Shown here in pieces: positions 11,641 through 23,330 of a stretch of 64,000 bases of DNA (position 1 is the stretch's first letter; every line of letters starts with the position of its first letter). Source of the stretch: Siphonodentalium dalli (lineage: Eukaryota; Mollusca; Scaphopoda; Gadilida; Siphonodentaliidae); contig CP136066.1 of assembly GCA_032622095.1 (NCBI GenBank), positions 200,160,978-200,224,977 on the forward strand, given 5' to 3'. Below the pieces are notes generated by a model, which was given only the letters and a program-made list of their open reading frames with translations, made no database searches and was not told where the DNA came from. The position numbers were made by a program, and so were the translations under genes.

Positions 11641-12144
11641 TTAAAGGCACGTGAGTCCTTAGTTGTCGAAAATATTCATATTTGTTCCAATCACCGTAAA
11701 CAGAAAAACATTAAAACGCATACAGTTTCGTTCATATATACCATGACCATCGCGTAAACAGCATGTTATCACAAAGACCTACTATATTTTACCTAAGCAA
11801 GAGCCTAATTGTGTTACAGAAGACAGCACAATGCTACTGGCTAATCACACACAAATGGCATAAACGCTCTTAATTAGTTCCATATCAGGGGAATTCACCA
11901 ACAAATAACGCTCTTTATGTTACCATCATAATATAAACAAACACCAGAACAGTTACTTTTTATGCTTTTGTCTACATAACAATGGTCAAACAGATGACAA
12001 TAACATACTGTGTATGCGATATCTCTTATTTGTGTACGGACAAAGTCTGTCTACATTCTGATGTTCTTTCTGTTTGTGGCGGTTTTTGACGGGTGTAAAT
12101 ATTTTCACAGGATACCCACCGCCAAGGCCAACCGTATCTTTAAG
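11641..12144 (+). mobile_element. TTAA-flanked MITE, family B, copy 3
   Basis: TTAA at both ends; left terminus AGGCACGTGAGTCC, right terminus read inward AGATACGGTTGGCC. The internal order of 'aacgctctt' and 'ataacgctcttt' blocks matches the 8.2 kb copy and orientation is the same. It is more diverged than the other two, suggesting an older insertion. Non-coding. Confidence 0.8.
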
Positions 12145-12149
12145 TTTAC

Positions 12150-13640
12150 ATGTTCAATATATACATATTTCAAAAAGTTCAATATGTGATGTAAATACTT
12201 AGGTTCAATATGAACTTATTTGCATGAGTATAATGTTGAATTGCGAGAAATGGACCTATCGGAAAAAGCGGACGAAATACAATGACAAACAATGCTACTA
12301 GGAAAGATTACATGGACACAATTATCAAAGGCGAGATGGAGAACAATTATGCTTTCAAGGAAGAGAAAGAAAGCTAAACAAATCGACAAATACTTCATCG
12401 AAATCTGGAATAATGCATGCTAATATTATATTGTAGAATATAATAACTTCATCAGTCTCAATGCTCTCAGGAGATCAACTTGATTGCATAATTAAGGTAC
12501 ATACGAAGACAAAAAATATGATCAATATCATTCTGTGCCTTTATGGATATGGTAATGGGATAATATGTGTTGAAAGTTTGTTCAGTCTTAAATAATTCAC
12601 TCTGACACCGACCACGGTGGTTCGATGTGGCGAAATTGAAAGAATGCATGCTTACCAGTCCATTGTTGCCAAGGTAGTTATCACCCCTCTCAATTGGTGG
12701 TTAATATGATCGGAGTGATCTTATTATGAGACCGACAGGGAAATGAGGGAAACGATAGTGGTGATTCGGAACAAATCCCCTTACTTAATTTAATGCATCC
12801 ATTCTACATGAATTTCGACGGGTGATTTATTTATTCATTTATGACAGCGTTGAATTGACTGTTGTCAAAGCTTATCAACCACTGTTCCATAGACACCTTA
12901 TTTCGGTCCGACATCATTTGCCAACGTTTGAGATAACCTGTTATCATGACAATAGGCACATGACGGCCTTATTTTAATGAGTAAAATAAGCTGATATTGG
13001 CATTATTTAACATCATTATATATTATGGATCTAAAACCCGGATTTTAAAACGTTCAATGCGGGACTATTTCCACACGAAATAAGCCCATATTGGCATCAT
13101 TATTGAATCAACATTTTTGTTCATTGACACGACTTACCAGAATCACACTCTTTATAATATGTTTTCATTGCGGCCTGCGCCATAAGACTGAATAACGGAT
13201 ATAAGTCCACCAAGCGCTTATTTCAGAATCAAATAAGTCAAATATGAATCTATGTTAATATTAAAGTCCAATGTGAATCTATTTTCACGATGATATGTTG
13301 CCTGATAACAAAAATAATTTCAATTTGGCAAAAGTACATTTTAGGCCAGCACAAACCATACAGAGCGCCTTCAAGTAAAGCTATCATTGGCCGAGATGAT
13401 AATTTTGTTGTCTGGATAATAGCATAACATTTTGGCTGCTAAACGTCCATGCTGCGTACGGGAGTATAATGTCACGCGTGTAGTGTGATATACATGTACG
13501 TCCCCACCGAGCACGGACCTGCGTCGACACACTAGCTTATTCGGTCATTTATCATAACTAGAAGCCAGCTCGTGGTGTATCGGACTGACTGTATCTCAAC
13601 GTTTGAAAAAGTGGATACTGTTCCAGGATTATAAATGATA
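12150..13640. repeat. Diverged dispersed repeats, no gene
   Basis: Fragments of an 'aataagt..atatgaacctattt' repeat occur at 12180-12250 and 13195-13310; related fragments are at 1-60, 6000-6060, 14030-14130 and 58735-58830. The rest is AT-rich with no coding signal that I can support. Confidence 0.45.
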
Positions 13641-13647
13641 ATAACCT

Positions 13648-13695
13648 TTCAATGGAGTCAGTGTTATGGTTTTCAATGGAGTCAGTGTTATGGTT
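13648..13695. repeat. 24 bp direct duplication
   Basis: Two identical copies of a 24 bp unit containing 'ggagtcagtgttatggtt' abut each other. Confidence 0.95.
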
Positions 13696-13817
13696 TTCGG
13701 GATATTCCCGTTATACTGACACGTCATCGGCCCAGCACAAGACGGAATGACGTCAATCAGCAGTACAGCTTGTTCTCCCGCAAATTATCTGCGTATAATA
13801 GAACTTGTTTTAGGTAG

Positions 13818-13925
13818 AAATTCTGCTTAGGGTCTCTTCATTTTGAGTCGATAATGTGCTGAAATATGAAATATTTTAGTCACATTATCGACTCGTATTG
13901 AGGCGATTGTAAGCAGAGTATGTGC
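13818..13925. repeat. Palindromic element or hairpin
   Basis: A perfect 14 bp arm (GAGTCGATAATGTG at 13845) pairs with its complement ending at 13894 around an AT-rich loop that is itself partly palindromic (gaaatatgaaatattt). Weaker symmetry extends outward (ttctgctta / taagcagag). It is likely a small foldback MITE rather than a terminator, since no gene adjoins it. Confidence 0.6.
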
Positions 13926-13929
13926 GGGC

Positions 13930-15480
13930 AATGACACAAATAAGCCAACTCACGACTTATCAGGTGTACACTCTTTAACAGGAGTGTTCACTTTGTCCAT
14001 ACAACGTAATAACGGTGAAGGGTCCAGTATCTGCTTATTTCAGAATCAAATAATCACACTATGAACATGTTTCACATTATAGGTCAATTATGTGCGTATT
14101 TCCGCGAGAATATGTTGAGCAGTGAAGCAGTAAAGCAGTAAAGAAGATATACGTTTGAGTTATCAGTTAGCTTTCATATTTAGTATTTGGGTTATTCACA
14201 CGGAATGCATTCCAAGCTTGAATTAGAGCCTGATCCAACCATTTCTGACGGAGTTTTACGGTTTTTACCGCTATTCGACTTATGAGTTGCCAAATATTAT
14301 GTTGTTCGGACGATAACTTAAATCATAATCGACAGAATGTCATGGAACTTGGAAAATGGTCTTCATGTGAGAAAGTGCCGGTAAAGTTTAAATTTGGGTC
14401 TGGTTCGTTCGAATTTAGTAGGTGGATTAATTGCACGAAAATACAAATAATAGTATTTGTGCTATAAACAAACCTTCGCTCTTCGTGATTGTCTCATTTT
14501 AAATGGTATCATCCTTCATTTATTCTGACTATAACAGTTGAATTTTCGACCGAAAGTCTGTCTATCGAGGCGTCAATTCCCCACCGGTGATTATTCCTGA
14601 TACAACGAATCGAATCAATCCCCCGTTTTGAAAATATAAAAACTGTAAACCCGAGCACCGAAATACACTCCAATTTGCCGAAAATTTGTTACGCACAACT
14701 ACGAAATTCAACCTGCGATCGTGATATTTTCAACAGGCATATGAATAATAGCTCGATGGTCCACTTGAAAGTTTCGGTATTAACCACACCCGGCCATTGT
14801 AAAAAATGGGCGTGCAATATTCCAAATACCGTAGCGAAAAACAAGATTTTAGAAAGTTTTAACGCGAATATGGTGGAATCTGGTGCCGTTTCTTTAAGAC
14901 TGAACATATAAGTTTAATCAGACTAGAAAAAACTTTTAATTTATTTTAATATAATCTATGGGAACTTTCACTATCAATTAAACACCATCAAAATTAGGTC
15001 GGCGAAAACTATTATAGAGCATTGCGATGGTTGTCCGAGAACATTCATTCCGATGTGACAACAAGGTGTAACCAATATAAAAGAGCATTCAATTCGCCGA
15101 ATAGTTCGGTGCTTGATGTCACACTTAATTATGGGTGAGGATATCTTGTCGATTAAGTCATTAATGCTGGCTGTAACGCCCTTGTTGAATACACGATACA
15201 GTTGCTAGTCTTTTCGTTGTGAGGTACCCAGGCGAGGAATATCGCGTATTTACAAGGTTGGGCTTCTCCTTTAGGCGGGCGGTCGCGCGGTATTCATTAA
15301 AATAAATTGCGAATTAATATAGATTAGCGTTTGTATCTAGTTTAGTATAATTAGTGTTGAAGTAGAATATACACGAACATGTACTTTTAAGTGATTCAGA
15401 GTGTTATAGTTGTCCATGAAGCCATTCGACTGATGTGCACATTTTAATGTTATGAGAAAACAACAAGAAAATGGTTAGGT
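13930..15480. other. No recognisable gene
   Basis: Frames open for 60-80 codons occur at 14282-14467 and 14675-14911 on the plus strand. The second contains several Cys but no named domain that I can recognise. No splice-supported gene structure is evident. Confidence 0.35.
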
Positions 15481-15483
15481 GTT

Positions 15484-15764
15484 CTTAAAACGATTAATTA
15501 ATATGGGTGTACCCTTTCGTAAAACATAGCATGTGAACAACTCTAAAATTTAAACAAACATAAAATAATTGATAAACAAATGAGACTTATTTCGCTAACG
15601 ACAGTCACTGCGTCTTATTTATTTAATATGACTCGTATGTGGCACGTATAGTGGGGCAACCACAAATTGTCCGTTTATCGACGACATATTATGAACTTGT
15701 TCGGACCATGTATTACTGGATTACTAATATCTAGCCGCTACTTTCCCGGACCCGTCGGACCATG
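15484..15764 (+). repeat. Orphan copy of LINE-beta flank plus one satellite monomer
   Basis: 15510-15630 is a diverged copy of the sequence after the big satellite arrays ('tttcgtaaaacata', 'gataaac.aa.ga', 'atttcgctaa.ga..gtcact'). It is followed at 15702-15764 by one monomer of the 45/54 bp satellite (attactggattactaatatctagccgct). The order, flank before satellite, is the reverse of that at 29.8 and 38.8 kb, although strand orientation is the same. Confidence 0.75.
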
Positions 15765-15894
15765 TACACTGGGAAAACTAATTGTTAAACGTGATATTGT
15801 TTGTACTAAACAATATTTTTGATCGTAGCACAGCGGTTGGCATGAGAACAAACTTGTTCGTAACAAACACTCGAAATTGTTTGACCCGAAACGG

Positions 15895-15967
15895 CGCCCG
15901 ATTGGTCAGTCGTTATTACGTCAGTCTGTATTACGTGGTGATGCGTGCGTCGTCTGAAAGTTTCAAA
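15895..15967 (+). promoter_or_regulatory. Possible promoter: inverted CCAAT box and ATF/CRE-like sites
   Basis: Upstream of the ATG at 15968 lie 'cgattggtcag' (inverted CCAAT), 'ttattacgtcag' (ATF/CRE-like) and 'attacgtggtg' within about 70 bp, in a locally GC-richer stretch. No TATA box is clear. Motif matching alone is weak evidence. Confidence 0.3.
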
Positions 15968-16038
15968 ATGGACGATTTTGTAAAGTACGACTCGGAATGG
16001 GGATTTTCGGATCTGGACGAATCCTTTAAAGATAATAA
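15968..16038 (+). CDS. Possible first coding exon of an unrecognised gene
   Basis: An ATG in good context (caaaATGg) opens 23 codons rich in Asp, Glu, Ser and aromatic residues (MDDFVKYDSEWGFSDLDESF), then meets a strong splice-donor match (AA|GTGAGA) at 16039. Without splicing, the same frame stops at once (TGA at 16040-16042). Upstream CCAAT and CRE-like motifs support a promoter. I found no second exon; a polypyrimidine tract with TTTCAG near 19780-19789 would be a candidate acceptor but gives a very short continuation. It could equally be a chance frame. I do not recognise the peptide. Confidence 0.25.
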
Positions 16039-16350
16039 GTGAGAACGCATTACTATAACAGAAAAGGTTCGAATGGACATGTTTACAAAGAGATTATGTA
16101 ACCAAAATAGTCGGTGTTAATATAATTTCGAAAGAAAGCTAGATGTCGTGCACTCTGACTTTCCCGTGTCCGCATGTAGGTTACACTGGTGTCAATATGG
16201 TACGGAATGACATCTGATGATTTGGAGTTTGGGATGATTCCCGGGAAGATTTGGTAGGGCAGTATGCCCTCCCCTACAACCCGCTTGTTGGATGCTGTGT
16301 TGTCGCTGAAGAGCGTTGTTGGCTTTCATGCCCCCGCAGCAGGAAGTGAT

Positions 16351-16930
16351 CTAGACCTTGATTTTTTTCTTTTTTGGTTTCTTTTTTTCCCTCTCGGTTG
16401 TTGTTGTTGTTGCCTTTGTTCGTGATGCGTCGTCGAGAGCTTTGTTGTTGCTGGTGTGTTGCTTTATGCTGTTGGTGTAAGCATTACATGCCTTGATGAT
16501 TCTCCTTTGTTTATGGATGTCGGTTTCCTTCAAGTACTTGTCTATATCGTCATAGTGTTCAGCATCCGACCTGATGGTAATTGTGGATTTGCTGCTGATG
16601 TTGCTGTTGGTGGAGATGGAGGACACCGGTATGTGTTGGTACTCCGGTGTCGCAGGTGAAAATGTGTCCATCTCTACCTCGAAGTCAGCGGCAGGAGCGT
16701 CGTGGGTGGTATCCGCGTTCCTGTCTCCGTTGACCTCTGTGACGATAGCAGAGGCATCCGGGTTGACATCGGCGTCTCTGCTTCTGGTGGTGGTATCGTC
16801 GGGTTGAGGCCGAGTGGGGGGAGCTGGGCGTCTCTCAGCTCTCCCCTGTTTCCACTTGGCCTTCCTGTCAGCATCTCTTCTTTTTTGGGAGGGGGTCTTC
16901 TTGCTTTTCCGCCTCCTTTTCTTTGCTCAT
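16351..16930 (-). pseudogene. Unrecognised small basic-protein gene, broken by one base
   Basis: Starting at ATG 16928-16930, the frame reads MSKEKEAEKQEDP, then is interrupted at a run of six A near 16880. With one base fewer in that run the frame stays open to TAG at 16351 and would encode 192 residues; the span minus one base is exactly 193 codons. Features: Arg/Lys-rich N-terminal segment (KRRDADRKAKWKQGRAERR), a Pro/Thr/Asp-rich middle, a Ser/Thr-rich stretch, a segment DDIDKYLKETDIHKQRR that may be helical, and a very basic tail (EREKKKPKKKKIKV) like a nuclear localisation signal. No catalytic motif is visible. CCAAT and TATA-like motifs lie just upstream. Two other open frames overlap it and are shadows. 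The break may be genuine decay, a sequencing error or an allele. The function is unknown; the basic N-terminus is faintly like the transposon protein at 45.4 kb. Confidence 0.5.
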
Positions 16931-16944
16931 CTAGCGGATGCGGG

Positions 16945-16995
16945 AGGAATATATAGGAGAGAATAAAATAGACACTGGGCCCTGATTGGTCAATA
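16945..16995 (-). promoter_or_regulatory. Possible core promoter of the 16.93 kb gene
   Basis: Read on the minus strand: ATTGACCAATCAG (two overlapping CCAAT motifs, one inverted), then TATTTTATT, then CTATATATTCC, ending about 20 bp before the ATG. The spacing suits either AT-rich box as a TATA element, with a very short or absent leader. Motif evidence only. Confidence 0.35.
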
Positions 16996-17159
16996 GCCTT
17001 GTGTGCTTTTTGCATAAACAAATCATCACACCTCTTCCCTATGATTTCATAGGTAAAATTGCCATTGGCACAGGAACTAACCCTTTGTAGTGAAGTTTGA
17101 ATTTTTTGGTGTCGTCTAAAATATGACAGCATTTTGTTATGCGGTTCTGACACTAGTTA

Positions 17160-17562
17160 CAAAAACACAAGATTTAAAGGCGAATTCCCTGCTAGACAGA
17201 CATGATTTTTTTGCCCAAAATGTTTCCCAAAATGTAAATTTTTCAGATTTAAAGAAATTTTTTGACCCAACATTTATATTGCCAACAGTTAATTTACACG
17301 CTAAAACGTTAGCACTGAGGACTGTGGAAAACATTTACACCAGTGTAACCTGTAGTTCACATTGACAATTTACAAACGCATTTAATTTATTAATCTGATG
17401 GATTGAGCTTGATTTTTCAATTTGGAGAACCACAAAATAACTCTGAGACTTTGACATTTTAATATGTCAACTCGAATTACCAGTACGTTTTTGTTAGTGT
17501 ACGAAAAAGGTTGTGCACATCAAGGGAGAGAACTCTAGTCGTTGATTAATTGGGGGACAGTG
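17160..17562. other. No recognisable gene
   Basis: A plus-strand frame at 17123-17365 is open for about 80 codons and its complement is also open. Neither has a domain that I recognise. Confidence 0.35.
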
Positions 17563-17564
17563 TG

Positions 17565-17715
17565 GGTGGTGTTGGCGGTGGGTATACTGTTAAATATTCA
17601 ACTCCGTCAAAAACCGCCATAAGCAGAAAGAATAGTAAAATATAGACATACCTTGTTCTTATATCAATCAGAAATATGGCATAAACAGTATGTTATCGTC
17701 AACTGTTTGTATACA
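17565..17715 (-). mobile_element. Family B MITE, one end only (truncated copy 4)
   Basis: The sequence from 'gttggcggtgggtatactg' through 'ccgtcaaaaaccgccata' and 'agaaagaatagtaaaat' matches the GATACGGG-type end of the copies at 4.6 and 8.2 kb. Similarity fades after about 150 bp and no opposite end follows. The extreme terminus (TTAAAGATACGGGCG) is also lost. Confidence 0.75.
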
Positions 17716-17719
17716 TGTA

Positions 17720-18980
17720 TAATGTAAATATGTTTTATGATGGGCATGCTACTAAGTATGTTAGTTCCAATCGTTTGACAATGCCTCGATTAAACAATCG
17801 ATCAATCAACAAGGGTTAGCCCCCTCCCCATTGGACTAAACTGCAATGTAGCCCTCCTCATGTCGGGGATCGTAAGTCCTTCTGACCGTCCCTGTACCTG
17901 GGAAATCTGGCACCACACCTGCAATGTGGTTGGAAGAAAGTTTTATACACTTGAAAATACTGCGTCGTTTATATTCCCATTCCCCAAGCGACAACACCGT
18001 AGATGATATTAAATGTACTGGCCATTTTGAGAAGCTTGCAGACTATGCCTTGTTATCAAAATAACTTGATTTGGTGTGGACCAAGTTTGCAATATTCATT
18101 GGTAAGTGTTCATACTAGTACAGTGTTTTCAGTACATTAATATTTTGCTATGGTCAAGTTCATGTTCAGTGGCTTCAATGCCACTGGCCACATTTGCTTT
18201 TTTTGGTACAGTAGAAAGAGTGAAATTTGATAAATTATTGGCACAATGTTCAGCTTCGTTGAAGGGTCCCTTGTGAAAATCCAGATATGTTCATAGATGG
18301 TTTAATACCTGGTTAAATAATGTACCGTGTTATTCATATATGCAGAACTTTGCAATTGAGAATGATATTGTACAATAGAGGCATTGTCAATAGTCACATC
18401 AGAAAAGTATGTCAAATTATATGGGGATATCCTTATCTGGGACACAAAATCTCTTTAACTCTTTCTTCCCTGCTTGCATTGTTCAGACCAACTATTTATA
18501 TTTTGAATAAGTTTTACAGCAATATATAATACCAATAGTAATTTTACATGATTGGGAATCCAAAATTCAAATCGGGCATTTCCTTTTTAAGATGTTGCTA
18601 TACTAGTAGTCTTACTAGTAGTGTGTGCTATTATATGTATCGCAGAAGTTAAGAGCGTTTAGAGTATTTATGTGCTTAAATTTGAATCCTTGTGTCATAC
18701 TAGCACATGGAATGACTGATTGTGAAACTGATAGTCACCGATGTACTAGTATAGCTCACTTGAGAAGTTCAAAGGATTAGTTCAACAAACAATATTATTT
18801 TATGTGTTTGCTGACATTATTATATGAACATTCCCTGCATATGGATTAATGGGAATCTTTTGTTTTCTACACTTATTTCACCAGTTTAAAACTTTGGAAC
18901 ATTTAGTATATGTTCTGAAAAATATATTTCTTTGTTGACATCTGTTCCTTAAAGATATATTTCACAGTAGGTGAATGTCC
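17720..18980. other. No recognisable gene
   Basis: AT-rich sequence with a small 'actagtagtcttactagtag' palindromic patch near 18603. No coding or repeat feature that I can support. Confidence 0.4.
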
Positions 18981-18986
18981 CTTCTC

Positions 18987-19123
18987 AATATTGCATGATT
19001 TAGTTGACTTTGGTGAGCCAATTTTACTTTGCGTCGCTTTCAATCATGTAATTTCGACCTAGTAATTAATTCAATATTTATGGGGATATTGGCTCTCAAA
19101 AATCACAAAAATCATGCAATATT
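18987..19123. mobile_element. Short palindromic MITE
   Basis: CTCAATATTGCATGATTT at the left pairs with its near-perfect complement at the right, and a second block (gtgagccaat / atattggctc) continues the stem, giving roughly 40 bp arms round a ~50 bp loop. Non-coding foldback structure; no clear target duplication. Confidence 0.65.
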
Positions 19124-19185
19124 GAGCTGGAACCAACCCCTACTTAGAGATAGATTATTGAGGAACAATAATTAACAAAGAATTA

Positions 19186-19550
19186 GGCCCGTTTTATATG
19201 TCGAGCCAGCCATGGGTCGCGCCAGCCTAATCAGTGTGAAAATGACAAAGTCTAAGATAGTTCGACTGAAGCATGACGTATAAAACCAACTGGCTCATCA
19301 GCATTTCTCTGGCTGAGCCCGACATGCTACACGTCTGATGCCGACGTGCTACACGTCTGTGACTCGAGGCTGTTTTATATGACCTGCTAAACACTGGTCA
19401 CGCTAATATTATTAAGGGAAAATCACTCCCCATGCAGGATCCATTTGGTTCAGAGCATGCGCAATTTGAAGTTGTTGACGTCACTCGTTATCTCTGAGTC
19501 GTCCTAGCGCGACCCGTGTCTGACACGTCGTATAAAACAGTGGGCGGGCC
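19186..19550. mobile_element. MITE with ~40 bp imperfect TIRs
   Basis: The left end (GGCCCGTTTTATATGTCGAG, then catGGGTCGCGC) and the right end read inward (GGCCC..ACTGTTTTATACGACG, then GGGTCGCGC) form imperfect terminal inverted repeats. Inside, 'cgac(a/g)tgctacacgtctg' is directly duplicated and GC content is higher than in the flanks. A CRE-like tgacgtca and a gcatgcgc are inside but probably incidental. No coding region. Confidence 0.6.
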
Positions 19551-20159
19551 AGAGACATGCTGTCTCTTGGCCTTAACAATGTTAATATAAATTGAAGGCA
19601 ATGGTAGAGTACGCAGTACTACGGGGACATTCATGTATTGACTCAAACAGAATGAACCTTATATTACATGACCATGTAAATCTTTTCGGCACTTTGTTAT
19701 AATTGTTCTATACCATATAATTGATGCTTCATAAAATAGACTATTTTTTTAAATAGTATTTTTTATACAATGTACTTTTCTTTTCAGGTTGTGCTAACGG
19801 GCAGTAGGGATTCTAATGCCATAGTGTGTGCGGTATGAACATGAATGGGATTGTTCAGCTTCTACAGACTTCATCATGCAAATAACGATATGTTATTCAT
19901 CAACTTTATCTACACTAAAACTGTACTGCGGTATACGCGTGTGATACGGTCTGGAATGTTCTCTTTTTATGGTACAGTACTAGTAAACATGATGCTGAAC
20001 AATCAAGAATATTCAACAATCATTGGTGAAATGTTTCTCCGTACCTTTTCTATACTGATATAATTATGGCAAATTGGCCAAGCTGTCAATCCTGGGGCAG
20101 GTCAATACAAGTGGATGTGTGGTCAAACTATTTTGTGTGACTTAAAGTACTGGCCTACT

Positions 20160-22172
20160 GGGCCCTGTTTCATGAAGCAATGTCATAAGATTATCTTAAG
20201 ATGGACTTAATCTAAGATCTAAGATATAAGATCTAAGGTGGATCTTATGATGTAACTTTTCCGTTTCAAGAACGCGTTTCACAAAACAAGATTAAGTCCT
20301 ACTTAAGTAGTAAGTTAAGTTCCCGCTCATTTAGACTAGTATCGACAATTTTCTACAGTCCGGAACAAAAAAATGTGGGCTTGTACAATCTGTATGTACG
20401 GCATTGAGAGGTTATCGAGAAAGAGCCGAGTCCGAGTTGACATTATTGTGTTATATGGATATTGGATAGCGGCTGGGGTGGGGTGGGCGAATCAGCGCAT
20501 GTATCTTACTGTCTATAGTCAGTGGCCTTATGTTCGCATATGGATCTTAGACTTGCATGGGTTCCACGATGTAAATTCGAACATGAGTACATCACAGGCT
20601 CTTAAAATGACGAGCCTTGCGTTTACTGGTGAGTGGCGTGTCAGAAATAAGACAATATAATTATATGGATCCACTGAGAGCAATGATCAGGCGGCGATTT
20701 TTTTTATGTGAGCCGACATAACACGTGTATTATCGACCACCGCTCTCTACGTGTAGCAATAATCAAAATAAATCGGCGATGTCATCAGGACACACATAGG
20801 TCATTTTTCGATTGAAAGGGAAATGAAAAATATTTGTTAGAGTAACTTTTTTTTATTATTTTTATGCAGATGTTTTATGCGGCTGTCATACCATGCTGGA
20901 TATATATAACTACGTTTTCATTAGCACACTCGCATTAAGGGGTGTCATCGTTACGGGTGTGTATATCATATATACAGTATGCTGTACAATGGTCATCCCA
21001 CCCCTGCAAAAAAAAAACATGACAAAAATTTGGAGAATCATGACATATGGGCGTGGGCATAAACTCATTACAAATAATATTCTCTATAGCAAATTGTCAC
21101 TTTTTCTAAAACATATTTTGATAAAGAGCGTGTGTGTTACCTTTCCTATATGACATATCTGCTTTGTAAACAGCCGACGGAAATTTGGAAAGAGGACAGA
21201 ATCAATACATTAATTGATCTCATTTTACCCCATCTCCCCACACACATATGGAATAACACAGAGGAGATTGTGAGCTTTGAGCTAGGCCATACTTCTTATC
21301 AAACGTTTAATTCGTGGGTAATACAATTTTATAATATATATTATCTATAGGGCACATACACAGCTGATATTTGACTATATCCTACATTCGATGAGGCTCG
21401 GGGTGGCTATTTGGTATATGTGGGGGGAGGGGGGCTACATCGTGCAATTTCCAACTGCACCCGCCCCTTAATTGAACCGGGCAAACTTTCAGATTGGTAT
21501 CTCAAATATTCCAGCAGTTCGAAATTTCTAACCTGACGCCCCTAAAGTTGGTGATTTTCCAACTGATTGCCATTTCGGTTGCTGCTGTTTGTCTAAAACA
21601 ACATATTCCTTTACTCGTTAGAAATTCAAACAATTGAAACCTATATATTGTGTACGATTAAAGTTGTTGTCAGGCATGAAATTTCCAATTGCTAAACATT
21701 TTGACCAAATTGTTTTACCTAACTTACCCTATGGTTATACGGTGGGGGGTTGCTCTCTCCATACTTTGGTTTTGGAAAGTTTGAGGTACCAGTTGGAATG
21801 TCTAATCCCAAAGAGAATTGTGTGTTGTTTAAAGGGGTGTAGTTGGAATTCGAGGCGAACACCCCCTCTCACTCTGTAGCCACGACCCTGTATATTAGAC
21901 GACGAGTTGCCCACCCCAGACAATGTACAGATATCTCCGTAATTGCAAAATAACATGGGCCGCCATATTTGTGATCGATATGCCACTTATCACGTGGGTC
22001 TTAACTTTAAGGTTATCCTAAGACACCTCACACCAGTCTTAAAGTTAAGACCAAAGTTAAGACCATCTTAATTTAAGACCTTGTTCATGAAACGCACTTA
22101 TGACTGAAGTTTGAACTTATGACCATATTAAGTCCCAACTATGTCATAAGTTGCTTTCATGAAACAGGGCCC
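20160..22172. mobile_element. 2.0 kb non-autonomous TIR element
   Basis: Terminal inverted repeats start GGGCCCTGTTTCATGAAGCA at the left; the right end read inward is GGGCCCTGTTTCATGAAAGC. They are followed by subterminal regions crowded with 'cttaag', 'taagat' and 'ttaagac' motifs in both orientations, possibly transposase-binding sites. Flanking target duplication is not clear. The 1.7 kb interior has several frames of 70-95 codons, none recognisable as a transposase, so it appears non-autonomous. TIRs of this form are familiar in animal DNA transposons, but I do not assign the superfamily. Confidence 0.75.
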
Positions 22173-22500
22173 TGGAGTAAATTTAACTATCAGTGGGCTG
22201 GCACATTGGATAATATTGAACAGAGTATATAGCAGGTGCCAGAGGTGGATAGTAAGTGCTGGTTATTTCAATATTCTTGTTGCAATGGGTGAATACATGC
22301 AGATGACATGGCGAGACACTATTATGTCAGAACGGCAATGGCAGCCTAACTCTCATTTCTGAAGACGTTTGAATAAATATTGAAAATTTTAATATTATGA
22401 AGCTGTGTGTTACTTTTCAACAATATATAGTTGAGTCTGGTTAGTATTAATCAAAGATATTTTCTTGATAAGATATACTTAGATGCAAGCCTGCAAATAG

Positions 22501-22926
22501 TGTGTCTGTCATTTGCAGAATGAGGTGCTACATAGGTGAATTTAGTGATGTTATCCCGCACAGCGGGCTAGATTCACCAAATTCACCCTCTGGGGACTTC
22601 ATTCTGCTTACGTCTCATCTTCTAGGAAGTATCTTTTGTCTCAAATTAACATAGTTTTGTGTTAATATTTCCACTTCTCTTCTGTTTCTCTATGCCCTAA
22701 TTTGCAGAAGATAAAATGCATAATCGACGTGACTAATGGGTGAACATCACCAACTTCAATTGGGGAATTTCGATCTGATACTACATGTAGGTCTCCCATA
22801 GCAGTTGAGGCTTAAGAAGAATAAGGTCCACAGCGGGTGAATTTGGTGATGCTAGCTCACTGTGCGGGATAGCTAGCGTCACTTATTCACCAATTTGATG
22901 ACCTCATTCTGCAAATGACAGACACA
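22501..22926. mobile_element. MITE with TIR TGTGTCTGTCATTTGCAGAA
   Basis: A perfect inverted repeat of about 26 bp bounds the element, and weaker symmetry continues inward over 'ggtgaat', 'gtgatg/gtgacg' and 'tcccgcacag', giving ~70 bp arms. A nested palindrome (cccgcacagcggg) lies inside the left arm. No coding region and no obvious target duplication. Confidence 0.8.
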
Positions 22927-22929
22927 ATA

Positions 22930-23320
22930 TGTGTGGCCTTGCTTAGATGTACTAGTACCTACATGTATAACACATTTATGCAGAGTTTCATCTGTCTCCT
23001 AACTTGTGTCATGATTCTAGTAGCCCCACACACAGATGGAAATTACATGCACCATCTGTAAATTATTGAGAGCGCTTAAGCAGTATATAACTATGAAGGA
23101 GTTCATAATTTTAGTAAAAACAGAGGTTTAGGTTAGAACACTTGTAACTTTGCCTGTCAAGCACCAAAAGACTATAATGATCCATGTGTGGTAGTCGTTG
23201 ATGTATAACATTTTTTTTATAAGCTTAGAATAACACTGACAGTGAATCTGTGCGCATGAGTCGTTCCTTTATATAATACATGTTAATGTTTTTCATCACA
23301 AGCCAGATTAATGATATCAA
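22930..23320. other. No recognisable gene
   Basis: AT-rich sequence without repeats or coding signal that I can support. Confidence 0.4.
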
Positions 23321-23330
23321 TGGGGATTGT

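Noticed and set aside
16674-17153. 159-codon minus-strand frame upstream of the small basic-protein gene
   Set aside because: It overlaps the better-supported frame in a different phase, has proline-rich shadow composition, and its upstream half covers the putative promoter.
19430-19560. CRE and NRF1-like motifs suggesting a promoter
   Set aside because: They fall inside a MITE with inverted ends and no adjacent gene.
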